Assembly: GCA_000827205.1 (NCBI GenBank)
Contig: KN832554.1
Location: forward strand, 2,667,789-2,731,788
DNA length: 64,000 nt
Direction of reading: 5' to 3'
Origin: Plicaturopsis crispa FD-325 SS-3
Taxonomy: Eukaryota; Basidiomycota; Agaricomycetes; Amylocorticiales; Amylocorticiaceae
Within the stretch, counting starts at the first letter, position 1. Each line of letters opens with the position of its first letter. Under the pieces are notes generated by a model. The model was not told the DNA's origin, searched no databases, and saw nothing but the letters and a program-made list of their open reading frames with translations. Positions 1 through 12,215 of this stretch are shown piece by piece. A program made the translations under genes and the position numbers.

Positions 1-13
1 TTTTTCCGTGCAG

Positions 14-2259
14 GCCCGACCCAGTCATCCCGGCGCACCGCGTCTGTTGGCCCAGGGCTCAGCGGATACTGCGACGATGATGGCCCAGATTCAGCCGACG
101 ATGAGCCAGCTGTACACACACCGACGACACCTACCGAGCACCCACGAGGGCGCTCTACCGTTCCTCGCGCACCGGCTGGCGCACCAACGGGCATGAACAG
201 GCGCGTCAGTGCAGATGCTCACACATTCCAGCGCGATGCGCATTCCTTCCACGAAGACGTCATGTTGCCTACGCCCCCCTACACACCTACGCCCTCGCAC
301 CACGCCTCCCTCAGCCCTGCGCACTCCTTTCGCCGCGACGAAACCCCCGCACACACGCTAGAGGAGTTCCGCCAGGCCCTACGCGTGGGATTAGAACAGC
401 GCGGTTTGTTCTATTTTTTATTTCTTATGTAATGCCAAATTTTGCGGTCTAAACACATGCCTCATAGCGTCGCCTCGGCCCTCGCCCAATGCCTCGGCCG
501 GTTCGAGCCTTCATTCCTACCGCGAGGACTCGCTGTCGCGTCGGACGAGCATCGAGCATGTGCCGGAAGACGCGGTGTCGAACCATCGCTCTCCCCCGCA
601 CGGTTATGCCACCTCGCCGTCGCGTGAGCGGGCCAGCGGATCGACGACGCCTGTGACACCGGACGGCGCGCCGCGCGATCACTCCCGTGGGCGACGGCAT
701 GCGCGGTTCAGCTTCACGGCCGTGTCCAACGTGCTACTCGATGCCATCCAGGACCGCGTGCGCTCCAGTTCGCCGCATAGAGAGATCAGCGGTGACCGAG
801 ACCGCGGACGGGATGCAGACAAGAAGGGGAAGGGGAAAGAGGTCGACGGTGGGTCATTGCACAGGAAGCACAAATCGACCCTCGGCAAGTTCGGAGGCAT
901 ATTGAAGCTGGAGCCAGAAGAGCCTAAAGAGGTTGGTGATGGGTGGAAAGAATTCAAGAAAGGTTTGCCTTGCAGATTTTTGTCATTGTATCTGTATTGA
1001 CGCAGGCCTGCAGGCACATACACATACCCGATATCGATCGCCATCCCTGGGAACGCGCCGCCGTCTCTGGACTGTGACTATGGGGCGGTGACATGGCGCC
1101 TGAAGGCATACGTCCACCGTCCTGGAACGTTCGTGTCCAAGCTTAGTGCCACTCGCGAGGTAATCATCATATCTGCTCCCAACGACGATGCCACGGAGGA
1201 GACGGAGAACATCATGATAGAACGACAGTGGGATTCCCAATTGCAATACCTCATCTCAATCTCAGGCCGCAGTTTCTACATTGGCGGCGCCATACCTATA
1301 CACTTTACCATCATGCCACTAACGAAAGCCAAAGTCCATCGCATATCCGTGCTCCTCGAGGGTACGCAATGTTCGTTCAATGTTAGAGTCAATAACGCAT
1401 TAACACAACTCACTATAGAGCGCATAGATTATCTGACGCAAATGCGGCGAGTAGCGCGGACAGATCCGCTGAAGCGAATCGCCCTGCTCGCTCTGAAGCT
1501 GCCTACGAAAGATGGCGGCCCCATTCTACCACTTGATTCTGACGACCCTGACGCATTCGCCAATTCTCCATTAAGCAGCATTGTCCCACAAACGGATGAA
1601 GCTGCATCAACCCTAATGGGACCGGGACCCTGGACGTTCCACCACGACCTCCCGCTCCCCACATCGTGCAGCCAGCTTCATTTTACGAACAAGAATAAGC
1701 GGAGCAACGTATCTGTGAGCCATACCCTCAAAATTATCTTTCGGGTGGAACGCGGGGACGACGTACATGTGGACGCAAAGACGGGCAAGCGGAAGCTGTT
1801 CGACATCGTCGTGCAGACCCCCGTGCACATCCTCTCTGTAAGCGGCGAACTTTCTCTCTCATCGTGCGCAGCTGCTGATTTGAAGATGTGCGTCAGTGCC
1901 GATGTAATCCCGAATGGACATCTCTTCCGCGCTACAGCGAAACGCTCGAGAATAGCACGGACCTCAAGCAGTCGTGTCCCTGCGAGATCAAGCGCAGCAT
2001 GGGCGCGGCATCCAATACGGACGATTCGCACCTGCGGCGTGTGGGCTCGCACCGTTCGTCCGACTCCGCGTCGAGCCTGAGTGACACGCCTATCAGCGCC
2101 GCGAACACGCATACAACTGTTAATCCTGCTACCATGCCATCGCTGAGGTCGATCGACTCGTTGTTCAACAGAAACACGCAGTTCGAGCGGCTTGTTTCGG
2201 GGCTGGAGAGCGAGGCGGGCGAGGCGCCCCCTGCGTACGAGAGTGTAGCTGTCCATTAG
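14..2259 (+). CDS. alpha-arrestin (arrestin-domain ubiquitin-ligase adaptor), 5' end outside window
   Basis: Exons 14-403, 468-962, 1014-1361, 1419-1837 and 1897-2259; all junctions keep phase. The window opens with a pyrimidine-rich acceptor ending at base 13, so at least one upstream exon is missing. After a long Ser/Pro-rich insertion comes the end of the arrestin N domain (GTYTYPISIAIPGNAPPS, then WRLKAYVHRPG). The arrestin C domain follows (from QWDSQLQYLISISG), closing with CRCNPEWTSLPRYSE. The tail carries a PPAY motif (PPxY) ten residues from the stop. In known alpha-arrestins PPxY binds WW domains of the Rsp5/Nedd4 ubiquitin ligase, and the protein directs endocytosis of plasma-membrane transporters. 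The adaptor role is family knowledge; the domains and PPxY are seen directly. Its target is unknown. Confidence 0.9.
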
Positions 2260-2640
2260 CGATAGGCTATGGGGGTCTGGTGTATCATCTTGGACTATAT
2301 TTCGGTAAGGGTTGTGCGTTATTATGGGGTCAAAGGCATTGCATCTGCTATGATTATTAGCTGTCATTATATCTTGGTATCACCGTGTTACCCTCGTCTG
2401 TCCGGCCATGTTTCCACTTGGGTACATGCAATAGAAGGCAGCAAGAAGGCAGTCACCTATTATTATGAATTATTGCGGCTCATGCACTTGGAAGGTTGCC
2501 GACAAGCGGTCATGGAAAGAGTCGTGAGTGATGCAATGCGATTATATGATGCAGAAGTGATATAGCAGGAGGTAAGATCCGACATAAATAAATTAGTCCT
2601 CGGCCTCTGGACAAGTTAATCGTCGCTACAGGGTATGAAA
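2260..2640. other. convergent 3' intergenic region
   Basis: Lies between the 3' ends of the arrestin and TIM22 genes. Short open frames are present but none looks coding. I see no repeat or RNA gene. Confidence 0.6.
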
Positions 2641-3337
2641 TCAGCATGCAATTCGCTCTGAGAGGATATGGGTTGCGTACTCTGGAGGTTCGCGTCGTAG
2701 AAATAGTTCTATAGCAGCAGAAAATGCGGCGAAGGCAACCCCGCCTCCGAACGCTGCTTTAGGGCCAGAATTTCGTGCAAGAATACCCCCAGCAACGAAT
2801 CCAGCAGCAACGCCGTTTGTCATGTCGTTTTTTGCACGATACTGTGCAACTATGTCAGTGGGCACCAGGGAATTTGACAAGCATCACACTCACCCCTTCT
2901 ATAACGCACTCTATTCCAGCAAATAGCGCGCCGACCTTGCCAAAGCCCTTTCCGCTCTTCCACATATTTCTGCCCATCTCCTTGAATATTTCCCGGGCCT
3001 TTTGAGTATTGTTGAGGCCGGCCTGCGTCTGTTGCCGGAGCAAGGGATCCTCATACGCAAACGACGCCGACATGAGAGAGAAGAACGCTCCAATGCCGAA
3101 ACCTGGAAACATTTCATATAAATGACATCTACACCATAGAGCTATTTCAATGAACGTACCTCCGCCCCCAGCCAGTATCGTTTTCGCGGCGCAAGATTCC
3201 ATGCCCATGGTCATCCAGTTCTGGTACTTTTTCTGCTCCATCATGGCAGCCCGGTCATCCTCGGTAAAGCCTGGGGGAAGCGGTTCCTTCCCAGCGGGGA
3301 ATAATGGTGGCAGGAGCGCATTGTGGGGACCAGACAT
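2641..3337 (-). CDS. TIM22: mitochondrial inner-membrane translocase subunit Tim22
   Basis: Exons (read on the minus strand) 3337-3160, 3102-2894 and 2841-2641, 195 aa, phases consistent. Recognised from the Tim17/22/23 core: [12 protein letters not shown] runs into [19 protein letters not shown] across the first intron, then [37 protein letters not shown] and a final hydrophobic segment. Tim22 is the channel of the carrier translocase, which inserts multi-span carrier proteins into the mitochondrial inner membrane. The start at 3337 gives a usual Tim22 length; an upstream in-frame ATG would add an unrelated 40 residues. Downstream the gene faces the arrestin. Confidence 0.95.
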
Positions 3338-3622
3338 CGCTCGAGCTGGAGCTAGCAGCGTCCAGGACAATTTTCGGCGACGGGATTCAGAGCGTCCGGC
3401 GTCCGCGTCCGCGATGTTTTTGATTATTTGGTCAAGTTCGCAGCCGCACGCTCTCACTGGCAGATCTCAGGTCTTCCTTCGAATGGTCGACGACGATCGT
3501 TAGCATATTTTCATATTTTAGAGGCACTGTCTGAGCACTGTATATGATAGCAATAGCAATCTAGATGATAGCATAGGATCGAGTGTACGGCGCATGGCAT
3601 AGGACTAAGAGACATATCGCAT
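3338..3622. other. TIM22 promoter region / TRK 3' flank
   Basis: Upstream of TIM22 and downstream of the TRK stop, both on the minus strand. It must hold the TIM22 promoter and the TRK polyadenylation region. No clear element was recognised. Confidence 0.5.
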
Positions 3623-6600
3623 CTACACGGCATCCGCTCTCGCGGCTCTTCTGCGGAACTCCTCCACCTCATCCTCCTGAGTACTACCCCGACGTGCGGT
3701 GTTCCTCCTCCTCCGTTCCGAGGACGCATCGTTATCATAGTTCATAGATGCGTGCGTCGTGCTGAAGGTCGGGAAAGTGCTGCGACTAGATCGTCGGCGG
3801 GGCACCTTCTCCTCGGTGCTTGCCGTTCTTGTAAATTCCGCTGGCAACATGACCGCGCGGTCGATGGCTACCGGTAGGCCTCGATGGCGGCCCCGAAGCA
3901 TGACAGCACACACAATGAGCTTCGAGAGTGGTCTGAAAGCCCCAGAGAAGGAGTAGTTTTGCTAAATATACCGAAACAAATTTAGTGCGAGGCAGAAAGC
4001 ATGCAACGGAGACGCGCACCGTCGGTATTCCGAGACTTAGACCGACAGTGCCATACGCAGACACAAGCTCAAAAACTATAAGAAATGTATCAGTACACTC
4101 GATAAGACAACTATTACAAAATAATCGATAACGACCTATCGAAAATATGTTGAACCAGCCTTGGTTGGCCTCGTCGTCGATATTACCACGCTGAATAGAG
4201 ACTGGTTAGCGAAAGAATCTTAGCAGTTTCTCCCACTTACCTCAATGATACAAACAAGAAAAAGCGCCAAGCCTAGCCACCACATGTCTACGCGAGCACG
4301 CAATGAGTCGCAGGAAGACCTTGAAGACAGCATAGGAGACACACCGAAGGCAAGTTGTCTGCGGGCGTGCATAGCAAGATATCGACTCCATATTGTCACC
4401 CTCGAGCCCGTAGGCTGAAAGCCCTCTTCCTCGTCGTCGGTGTCTTCTTCGTCCTGGAAAACACCCAGTGACTGTTCCTCGTATACGTTTGTTGACCGCA
4501 CACTAATCGGGGAAAAATCTTAGAGGTGGATAGAGTTGGGGGAAAATAAAAATCCCAACCTCAGAGCGATGGGATCTGACAACGCAAAGTCAAGATATGA
4601 GCTTCGCGAGAGTGGGCAGGGGTAGAGAACGCACATATGCTTATATACATCATGACGACATATAGGACCCTATAGAGATGCCATCCGGTTAGCGGTTGGT
4701 TGTATGGTAAATGCGCGAAACACAATGTGGCACGAACTTGACAGCAGGCGCCAGCGCCGACAATACGACTGTTCCAAACCCAGCTGCACGTACTGCCACT
4801 GCTTGCAAAAGCCCTATAATGAATCGCGTACCGAGCGGGATCGTCGTGATCGCCGGATTGCCGATATCTAAAACCATGAAGAAGAACCAATCGGTGCAAC
4901 TACGCAGTTTGAGAACACTTGTAAGGTTCAGTGGGCCGGAAGATGGAGTGAGAATATGCGTACTTGAGCCCTACTAGGATCGTGAGAAGAAACCATGTTT
5001 GATGCGAGGGGAAGAGGTATATGAAGCACCGCCGAGGGTGGTCTAATAGAAAATGCAATGTTTCGTTGAGTCTTGACTCTCGTGGAATAAGTTTTGTGAT
5101 AGTCCATCTGTAATATTCAACGTCAGCAAGTGACACCCTTTGCTCATACTCTACGTGTTGCTTACATAGTAAATCGTAAACTGTCACGGAATTTCGCCAA
5201 GTTAGATATAACAACGAACACATGGTGTTTTCCACTCACAATACAGGCTGGAAAATATATTATGGTCAGTCCACATTCACCGGATCCATGAGTTCGGAGA
5301 ACTCACAAACGCAGTGTTGCCTGCGAGGATTAAAATTATCATAAATATAATGACGGGATATGCCGTTTGGAAGGGGACCATAGATTGGTCAACCAAGGAC
5401 ATCCCGGTATTAGTATAGGAAGAGACAACTTGAAAAGCAGAGAACCTATGATAAGTTCATCCATCAGCGATGATACTCCGGCGAGGCTATGGAATGACAG
5501 ACCAGACGGAAGGTATAGGTCGGAATTCTTGAGGAGGGAGAAAATCATCCTTCCATCGGTTTATAGACATGTATGGTGCAATCACAATGAAGGATATTAG
5601 CTGTACGCCAAAATGATACTGTACGACGGGTAATTGAGCAAGTAATGACCATCAAAATAATGCCATACGAACCCCGGCGACAAGCCATAATAATGCATTG
5701 AGCGCGCGATATTCAACGCCACCAAGTTCTTCCAGTTGCTCGTTTGTGAGCATTTGGAATGTCGAATTTCGGCCCACCACGGCGTCGAACGAGATGTATG
5801 GGACTTGTTTTACATGGGTCTGAGAAGCCGCGCTATGATGTTGCGAGGCAATAGTGCTGGCCACCGGGACGGTCAATGTACGGGTCAACGTCCGCTCTAC
5901 ATTTGGGAAAAAGCGTCTGAAGACATCAGACACGATTTCGTGTGGCATCGGAAACCCGCCGAAGTTTTCATGCTTCGCGCGTTGTGAGCGGTTTGTCTGC
6001 GTCTGATTTGTAGTGTAAGATTGCAGCGGCGCGCCACGCGGGGATCCTGAATGCGATGATTTGGAGTCAGTATATGTTGTGGAAGGCACCAGTGAACAGG
6101 ATAGGCCCTACGAGCATCTTCGGATGGCTTTCGATCCGATGGCCTTACGGAGCCTCGTTCAGACGACCGATCACGCCCTCTACCTCTGCTAGCACTGCCG
6201 GTATGTGCATGCCGCGGAACGGGCGCAAATTCGACGGTTTGCGTGCGTGCGAAATCCCGATGTTGCACTGTGCCTACATTGACGGTATCGAATCGCTGCA
6301 TCGGGAGCTCATCTGCTAATCATGAGTTTCAATTCAGTGAAAGCAAAAACGACATGCCTGTATTCGAGGATCGACGATAGGATGACCCCGGATCGGAAAG
6401 ACGTCGAACATCCCTAGGCACATTATTCAGTGGGAGTCACTCTAAAAATATACAGGTCGACTCACGGTCCTGGTCGTCTTGGTTGTGGCGCACGAGTGGA
6501 ATGAAGACTGGAAACATCGCTTTCGGTCGTAGAATCATCGAAAGGTAACTGCGCTTCCGTAGCAGGTTGGGGACTAGAGGTTATCTGATCCGCGAACGCG

Positions 6601-7483
6601 AGCTGTCGAGACGAATCGTGTAAAGGCGTCCCGCTCTCCGCCTGATCCTCAGTTATCGACCCCTTCCTAGCAGCATTCGAATCTCCCTCGCTGATCCATC
6701 CACTTGGATTTACAAGTTTTGGAGCATCATCCATCCGCCGAATCATATCCGGCCTGAGCTTCTGCAGGACGCTCTTGGCCTTCCTTTCCTTGGAAGTGGG
6801 TTCATCTTCACTGAGCTCTTCTACGGTGGAGAGCCCGGTACGTCTGCGCAAGAGCGTCGCAATCCTCCGTGGCCACGATTGGCGATCGACGGTTTCCGAA
6901 TCTGTTTCTAATCTCGACAGCCGCCGAGTTTCTAACCGCTCTAATCTCCTCGCTGCCTCTGCCTCAACGATATATTGGAACTTTTTTGCGAAGTAGTGTC
7001 TTCAGTGACGTCAGACGCGATGATAGAATACTATAAAATGTGGAGACGTACCTGCGAATGTACACCATGACCCAAGAAACAACAACCTATCCTACCCATC
7101 AGATACGATGCATGGAATGAACCATATGTTATACGCACCGGGCTTCCCAGACACATTTGTACAAACAAGATCGCCTGCTGCCAAGCCGTGAGGGAGCTGA
7201 GGTTGACAGTAGCGAGACCGCATACGGTCATGGCGCTAACGCAGTTGAAAAGCGCGTCTATGTAGGATATATGATACTCGCCATTGCTCGCGTAGAATAT
7301 ACCGGAGAATATGAGCGGCGTGAACGTGCTGCACGGTGAACAATCTTGATCAACAAAGAAAAATCGGAAACAAAGCACTGATATCGCTCACAAGAATAGG
7401 ATGTGTACGCGATAAAAGTTGAGGTGCTTCCTAATGGACTTCCATGCACCCTCTCCTGCAGTTTGCCTCTCCAACGACGGCAT
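3623..7483 (-). CDS. TRK1: Trk-type potassium transporter, 20 exons, 923 aa
   Basis: Exons on the minus strand: 7483-7392, 7328-7139, 7086-7052, 6999-6466, 6413-6358, 6312-6112, 6046-5673, 5618-5503, 5445-5307, 5247-5240, 5180-5166, 5107-4964, 4899-4738, 4669-4635, 4575-4560, 4502-4345, 4287-4241, 4190-4136, 4075-4020, 3961-3623. The sum is 2772 nt and every phase closes. The four Gly-bearing pore loops of the Trk/Ktr family are all present: MTVCGLATVNLSSLT, SSYTNTGMSLVDQSM, AVRAAGFGTVVLS and SAYGTVGLSLGIPT. Other family blocks are KHLNFYRVHILFFTFTPL at the N terminus, SRLNETLHFLLDHPRRC and VRSTNVYEEQSLGVF. A hydrophilic linker of about 300 residues (around 118-440) separates the first and second pore units, as in yeast Trk1. 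Predicted role: high-affinity K+ uptake at the plasma membrane. Odd points: exons of 8, 15 and 16 nt, and a probable GC-AG intron (6357-6313). Confidence 0.95.
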
Positions 7484-8004
7484 GGGACAAGGACCCCTTT
7501 CAATACGGCTTGGGAGACAGTTTTCGCAGGACCAGGTTCCACGAAATGGCTCGAAGTCGGCAAAGCAAGCTCAGCCTGCTTGAGCAGCACGGCGAAGGGG
7601 TATCAGCTGCCTGTAAATCTTGTCCGGTAGGCGCGTTTGTTCAGTTGACGGTTTTCTTGAACATGTCGCGGACTTTCGCAGGTCGGTGGCACGGAAATTG
7701 CCGCGTCGGGACTCGGGATTCGGCGCATAGATCTTGGGCGAGTGAGTGCGTTTACACCTTCAAACCTCTTGCAAAACATCAACTCTTGACGATTACTTGT
7801 GTAGTGGCTATACAAGGCACATAAATCCAGAGCAAATGTTGCATAGACCCAACGGTAACTCACCCAGTCTGTCTGGGCCGCACTCCGCATGGTAGAGAAC
7901 CACGAACGGCGCGAGATCCTCAACGGAGCCATCTGCTACTTATCAAAGGTTTTGCCGTATATATAGGTGCTCCAGATATTTTCAAGGAGCAGCTGCTTAC
8001 GGCC
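7484..8004. promoter_or_regulatory. divergent promoter region, TRK / GlcNAc-6-P deacetylase
   Basis: About 520 bp separate the start codons of two head-to-head genes, so both promoters must lie here. A minus-strand open frame starting at 7932 (110 codons) resembles nothing and is not needed for Trk, whose N terminus is complete from 7483. No clear TATA box was seen. Confidence 0.5.
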
Positions 8005-10004
8005 ATGACCTCTCCGAACGGACTGATATGCTTCACCAACTGTCTCTTGCCGCAGGAGGATGGTAGCCTGATCGAAAAGGATCTCTGGATAGACGAGCGA
8101 AGGGGGGTAGTACTGGATGCCCACGTATGTCCTCTCAGACCTTTAAACGGAGGTAGACTGATCGTGGTGTTTTTGTTCACAGCGGACGTTTTTCCTGAGG
8201 AAGCAGAGACCAGAGCGAATCATCGACCTCGGTGGAAACATCCTCAGGTGAGGGATGGCATGACAGTCTACTTATCGGACCTAACGGGTGAACAGCCCTG
8301 GTTTTCTAGACATCCAGATAAACGGGGCATACGGGTTTGATTTCTCCGTCTACGAGGGCGACGATGAGGCATACCGCACAGGCCTGCAGAGCGTTGCGGA
8401 GAAGATCATCGAAACCGGTGTTACCTCGTATGTACCCTTCCTATCTATCTATCCCACCCTCATTGAAGTCATTCTGCAGCCTCGTTCCAACCATAATTGT
8501 GAGTGTATTCCTGGTCCCCACATAAGTCCCGTCCCAACTAGGCATGGTAGACGCAAGAGCGATCACTCTACCCCACTCTTCTCCGTCTCCTGCGGCCCTG
8601 GGCATCGCCCGAACGGTCCGCCGCTACCCTCTTGGGATGGCACGCAGAGGGCCCGTTCCTCCAGATGGCGAAACGGGGTGCTCATGCTCCCCCCTTCCTC
8701 GTGTCCGCGCCCAAAGGGTTCGCGTCCGTCGAGGACGTATACGGTGCCGCCAATCTCGCGGACGCCGAAGACTGGCTACTCAACGACGTCGGTGTGCGCA
8801 TCGTGACCGCTGCGCCCGAGGTAGAGGGCGTTATGGACTCCGTGTCGGAGCTTACCAAGCGCGGCGTCGTATTCTCAATCGGCCACAGGTGCGCTTCCTG
8901 CCGTGCCTCTTTTGCGGAAATTAATATCCAGATGAAGCATTGCCACGACCGACATCGCGACTGCCGCCGTACAAAACGGTGCGCGCCTCATCACGCACCT
9001 GTTCAACGCGATGCCCCAGCTACACCACCGCGACCCGTCTATCATTGGCCTGCTCGGCGCCTCTCCACATCTATCGCCCCCCTCCCCATCGATCACGGAC
9101 CTCTTCGCCGCCACACGCTTCCCGCCCCCGTCCGCGTATCCGCGTACGCTCTCCGGCGGGGCGCACGGGAGCGAGGCGTTCGATGAACAGGAAACGCCGC
9201 CGCAAACACCGGTCCTCCGCGCGCACCACAGGCACGGTGGGCAGAATTCGCCCACCGGGCGCTCGCACCTGCATCTCGACAAGGGGGAGACCGCGGATCT
9301 CTCGTTCGAGCGACCGTTCTACGAGATGATCGTCGATGGGATACACTCCCATCCGAATTCCGTGCGGGTACGTATTCCGCGGCGTAATATCAATCTTGCT
9401 TCATTTGACATATGCTTCATACCTTTAGCTTGCGTATAGCGCGTTCCCGGATGGATGTATCCTAATCACAGACGGTATTTGCTGATCTCCCTAACATGTG
9501 TCTTAGTAACCTCATTCTGACCGCTGGATTTCCTGTGTCTAGCTATGAAGATCCTGGACCCTCACCTCAAGGATGGCGTTCACGAATGGCGTGACGGGAA
9601 GCGGTTCGTCAAGGAAGGCGATAAGCTCTATCTCGAAGGCACAGACACGCTTGCCGGAAGGTTTGTCTGATTCATTTTCTAAACGCCTCATTTAAGTTTA
9701 ACCACTTTATTCAAGTGTCGTCACGCTGGACAAGTGTGTGCGCAATTTCTCCAGATTCACGGGGTGCTCACTCGGCGAGGCGATTAAATGCGCGACGTAC
9801 AATCCCGCGAAGTGCGTCTTTAATTTCCGGTTGGTCCCTCGGTAGCATATACTCACATGAAGTCACAGATGCTTGGGGCTTGAGGACAGGAAAGGCACTT
9901 TGCGTGCGGGTGCGGATGCCGATCTCGTCGTGTTGAGCCGGGAGGGAAAGGTGCTTAGTACCTGGGTGCGAGGACGGGAAGCCTGGACTTCCACCAAGGC
10001 CTAG
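8005..10004 (+). CDS. N-acetylglucosamine-6-phosphate deacetylase
   Basis: Exons 8005-8124, 8183-8247, 8296-8427, 8480-8498, 8551-8888, 8938-9367, 9429-9474, 9543-9660, 9716-9811, 9869-10004; 1500 nt, 499 aa. Family signatures of the NagA amidohydrolases: [36 protein letters not shown] (metal-binding HxEGP), [36 protein letters not shown] (metal/catalytic Asp), and [12 protein letters not shown] near the C terminus. The enzyme removes acetate from GlcNAc-6-phosphate to give glucosamine-6-phosphate in chitin and amino-sugar catabolism. The protein is about 100 residues longer than bacterial NagA. The excess is a Pro/Ser/His-rich insertion of about 60 residues after [11 protein letters not shown] (about 257-318). 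Exon 4 is only 19 nt. Transcribed away from TRK. Confidence 0.93.
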
Positions 10005-10493
10005 TGGGCTATCAAGCTCTCGACATCGACGCCATGCCAGGCCCTTGTGGAGTGTTTTGTTTCATTTTTAAGGGATTTAGAGCTACGTGTACGACCCGGT
10101 GGAAAACTTATCGCTGTCAAGTCTTGTATTGGACAACATTTACTGGAGATGAGATGCCCCCGCCCTTTGGGGAAATGATATCGATTGCGGGGAAACCGTG
10201 AAAGTCCTTCAGGATTGGTCGGAAATGTGATATAGACAGCAGACCGAGTCTACACGAGCCCGGCCCTCCAGGGCCTCCCTCGAAACGCGAAATCTTGGCG
10301 CGAATTTCGGACGCGGTAAATATTCGTTGCTAAATGTAGCAGGCCCAGGGCATATTACCGGGGGGTGTATAATACAAGTTAAAGACCGAAAAATTCTGCT
10401 TATCAACTCTACCACCGCCACGACACTCACCTCTTTAGATTCCCTGTACTTTCCCACTAGAAACCGCCATAGACCAGTGTTCTTTCACGCACA
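10005..10493. promoter_or_regulatory. intergenic region upstream of the F-box-like gene
   Basis: Holds the promoter of the next + gene. A TATA-like TGTATAATAC lies at about 10367, some 125 bp before the ATG. No other feature was seen. Confidence 0.4.
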
Positions 10494-11510
10494 ATGACCG
10501 GCGCACGCGTTCACCACCGCAGAGGCTCATCGGTAGTCATCACGTCGCCGACTTCGGCAGCAACTCGCAGGCGCGCACTGTCACTGTCTCTAGTAGCGCA
10601 GGGCGAGCAAACGTACCTCGACCTATCGCCCGCGCCCATCCTCTGCATTCCCGCCGAAATCACCTTAGAGATCCTAGAACATGCTATCTCGGCCTCACGC
10701 GACTCCGCCTTCGCACTCGCACGCACCTGCAAACACATCTCGCACTTTGTCGACACGCTCCTTTACCGCACGGTCGTGCTCCCGACGACACTTGCGCTCG
10801 TGCGCCTGCACCGCACACTGCTCGAGCGCGGGCCAGCGTTTGCCGCGGCATACGTGCGGCGCATTATCGTGCCCAGCTCCTTGCCGCAATGGCAGGGGCT
10901 GATGAAAGCGCCGCTCCCGGACATCCTCAATATGTGCACGGGTGTGCGGAACATCGAGATTACCGATGCCTATGCGCACGTCCTTCCGTCTGTCCGTGCG
11001 TTCCGCCTAGCGAACACGAGCCCGAACACGTCTGCCCCGTGCGAAGTGACGCTTTCGACCTACGCGGACCTGCATGCGGAGTGCGGAGTGCTGCCGGGCA
11101 TTTCGCGTGTGCGCATCCTTGCCCCCTCACAGTACACCTGGGTCCCGCCACACGCGAGCCTCGCGCCAGCCCTCCCGGGCCTGACGCACATCGCGCTGCC
11201 GCGGCGCGCTGGTGCGAACGAGGATAACGACGAGGAGTTCATCAAGGATGTGCATGCATTCTTGGCGGCGCCGGACATGCAGATGGTTGTCGTCGTCGTG
11301 TGGCCTCCGCGGTACGGCAACGGCGCCCAGGACGAGGTGACGGGGTCGGAGATGTGGAAGCGGGCGGAGGAGGTGCGCAAGGGGGATAGCCGGGTGGTGG
11401 TCATCGAGGGAGGCGACGACGAAGACGACAGCACCAGACGATCGCCCGTCCTCAACACCTGCGGCGATGGATTCTGGGAGCGCATGAGGATGCAGACGAG
11501 AGGTGCATGA
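10494..11510 (+). CDS. F-box-like protein, intronless
   Basis: A single open frame of 338 aa. A Ser/Arg-rich N terminus is followed (about residues 50-95) by an F-box-like stretch: PILCIPAEITLEILEHA, then ALARTCKHISHFVDTLLYRT. The rest is weakly LRR-like, as in many basidiomycete F-box proteins. The end is acidic (GGDDEDD). F-box proteins bind Skp1 and recruit substrates to SCF ubiquitin ligases; the substrate cannot be predicted. It is one of the few intronless genes in an intron-rich window, and large lineage-specific F-box families with simple structure are common in Agaricomycetes. The F-box call rests on motif reading, not a profile search. Confidence 0.75.
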   Translation: MTGARVHHRRGSSVVITSPTSAATRRRALSLSLVAQGEQTYLDLSPAPILCIPAEITLEILEHAISASRDSAFALARTCKHISHFVDTLLYRTVVLPTTLALVRLHRTLLERGPAFAAAYVRRIIVPSSLPQWQGLMKAPLPDILNMCTGVRNIEITDAYAHVLPSVRAFRLANTSPNTSAPCEVTLSTYADLHAECGVLPGISRVRILAPSQYTWVPPHASLAPALPGLTHIALPRRAGANEDNDEEFIKDVHAFLAAPDMQMVVVVVWPPRYGNGAQDEVTGSEMWKRAEEVRKGDSRVVVIEGGDDEDDSTRRSPVLNTCGDGFWERMRMQTRGA

Positions 11511-12215
11511 AGACTCCCTCGCTCTTGATCGTTGTCGATGCCTTGATATTTCGGCCTTACGTTTTCTCCATACGGCACTGCACATTACAGCACATATACG
11601 ATATCCCGCTACATAGATACTACTACTACATGCATGCATTCCTTTCTTGCTATGTGCTTACTTTGGGCTTTGACGTAGATGATGGACATAGTTGTATTTT
11701 ATTTCTTGCTAGACACTAGAGGACTTTTCCATAGTATGACATTGACCGTGGCATAACGCGCGGGACTGATATCCATATGCATGTCTTTAATTGAATCCGT
11801 ATGAGTTGCTTTCAAAATTTACTTGCAATACCCTTGTCAACCTGAACATACGTCGTATATCAAGTAGGCATATCAGGGCACGATGCTATGAGCACTTTAG
11901 TGGCATTGAAATATGCAAGACATATGGATTCAGACGAGGTGGCGTTCAGGAGCAACCGTGTTGAGGCCGGAACGGGCCCCGGAAAAGCCGCCATCCCGAA
12001 TTTCCGTCCGGAGCACTTCCTCGGAGAATGGGACAGCGTCAATACACCCGTACTGCCAGTACCATGGTCCGCCATACAGGGCCGCTGTGTTTCAGCGCGG
12101 GCAGCACACACTTTCTGCGGGGTATAACACCCGAGACACCGACATCCAGTCGTCTCGCGTACTCCGTCGTTCGCATTTACTTCACTTTACCACTCACCGC
12201 ACTACTGCTTTAGCA
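11511..12215. promoter_or_regulatory. intergenic region upstream of the transketolase-like gene
   Basis: About 700 bp between tandem + genes, with the terminator of the F-box-like gene and the promoter of the next gene. The 60 bp before the ATG are pyrimidine-rich. No convincing coding frame was found. Confidence 0.5.

Noticed and set aside
7603-7932. Minus-strand frame starting MAPLRISRRSW as a possible N terminus of TRK
   Set aside because: The Trk N terminus is complete from the ATG at 7483 and no phase-consistent junction to this frame is needed.
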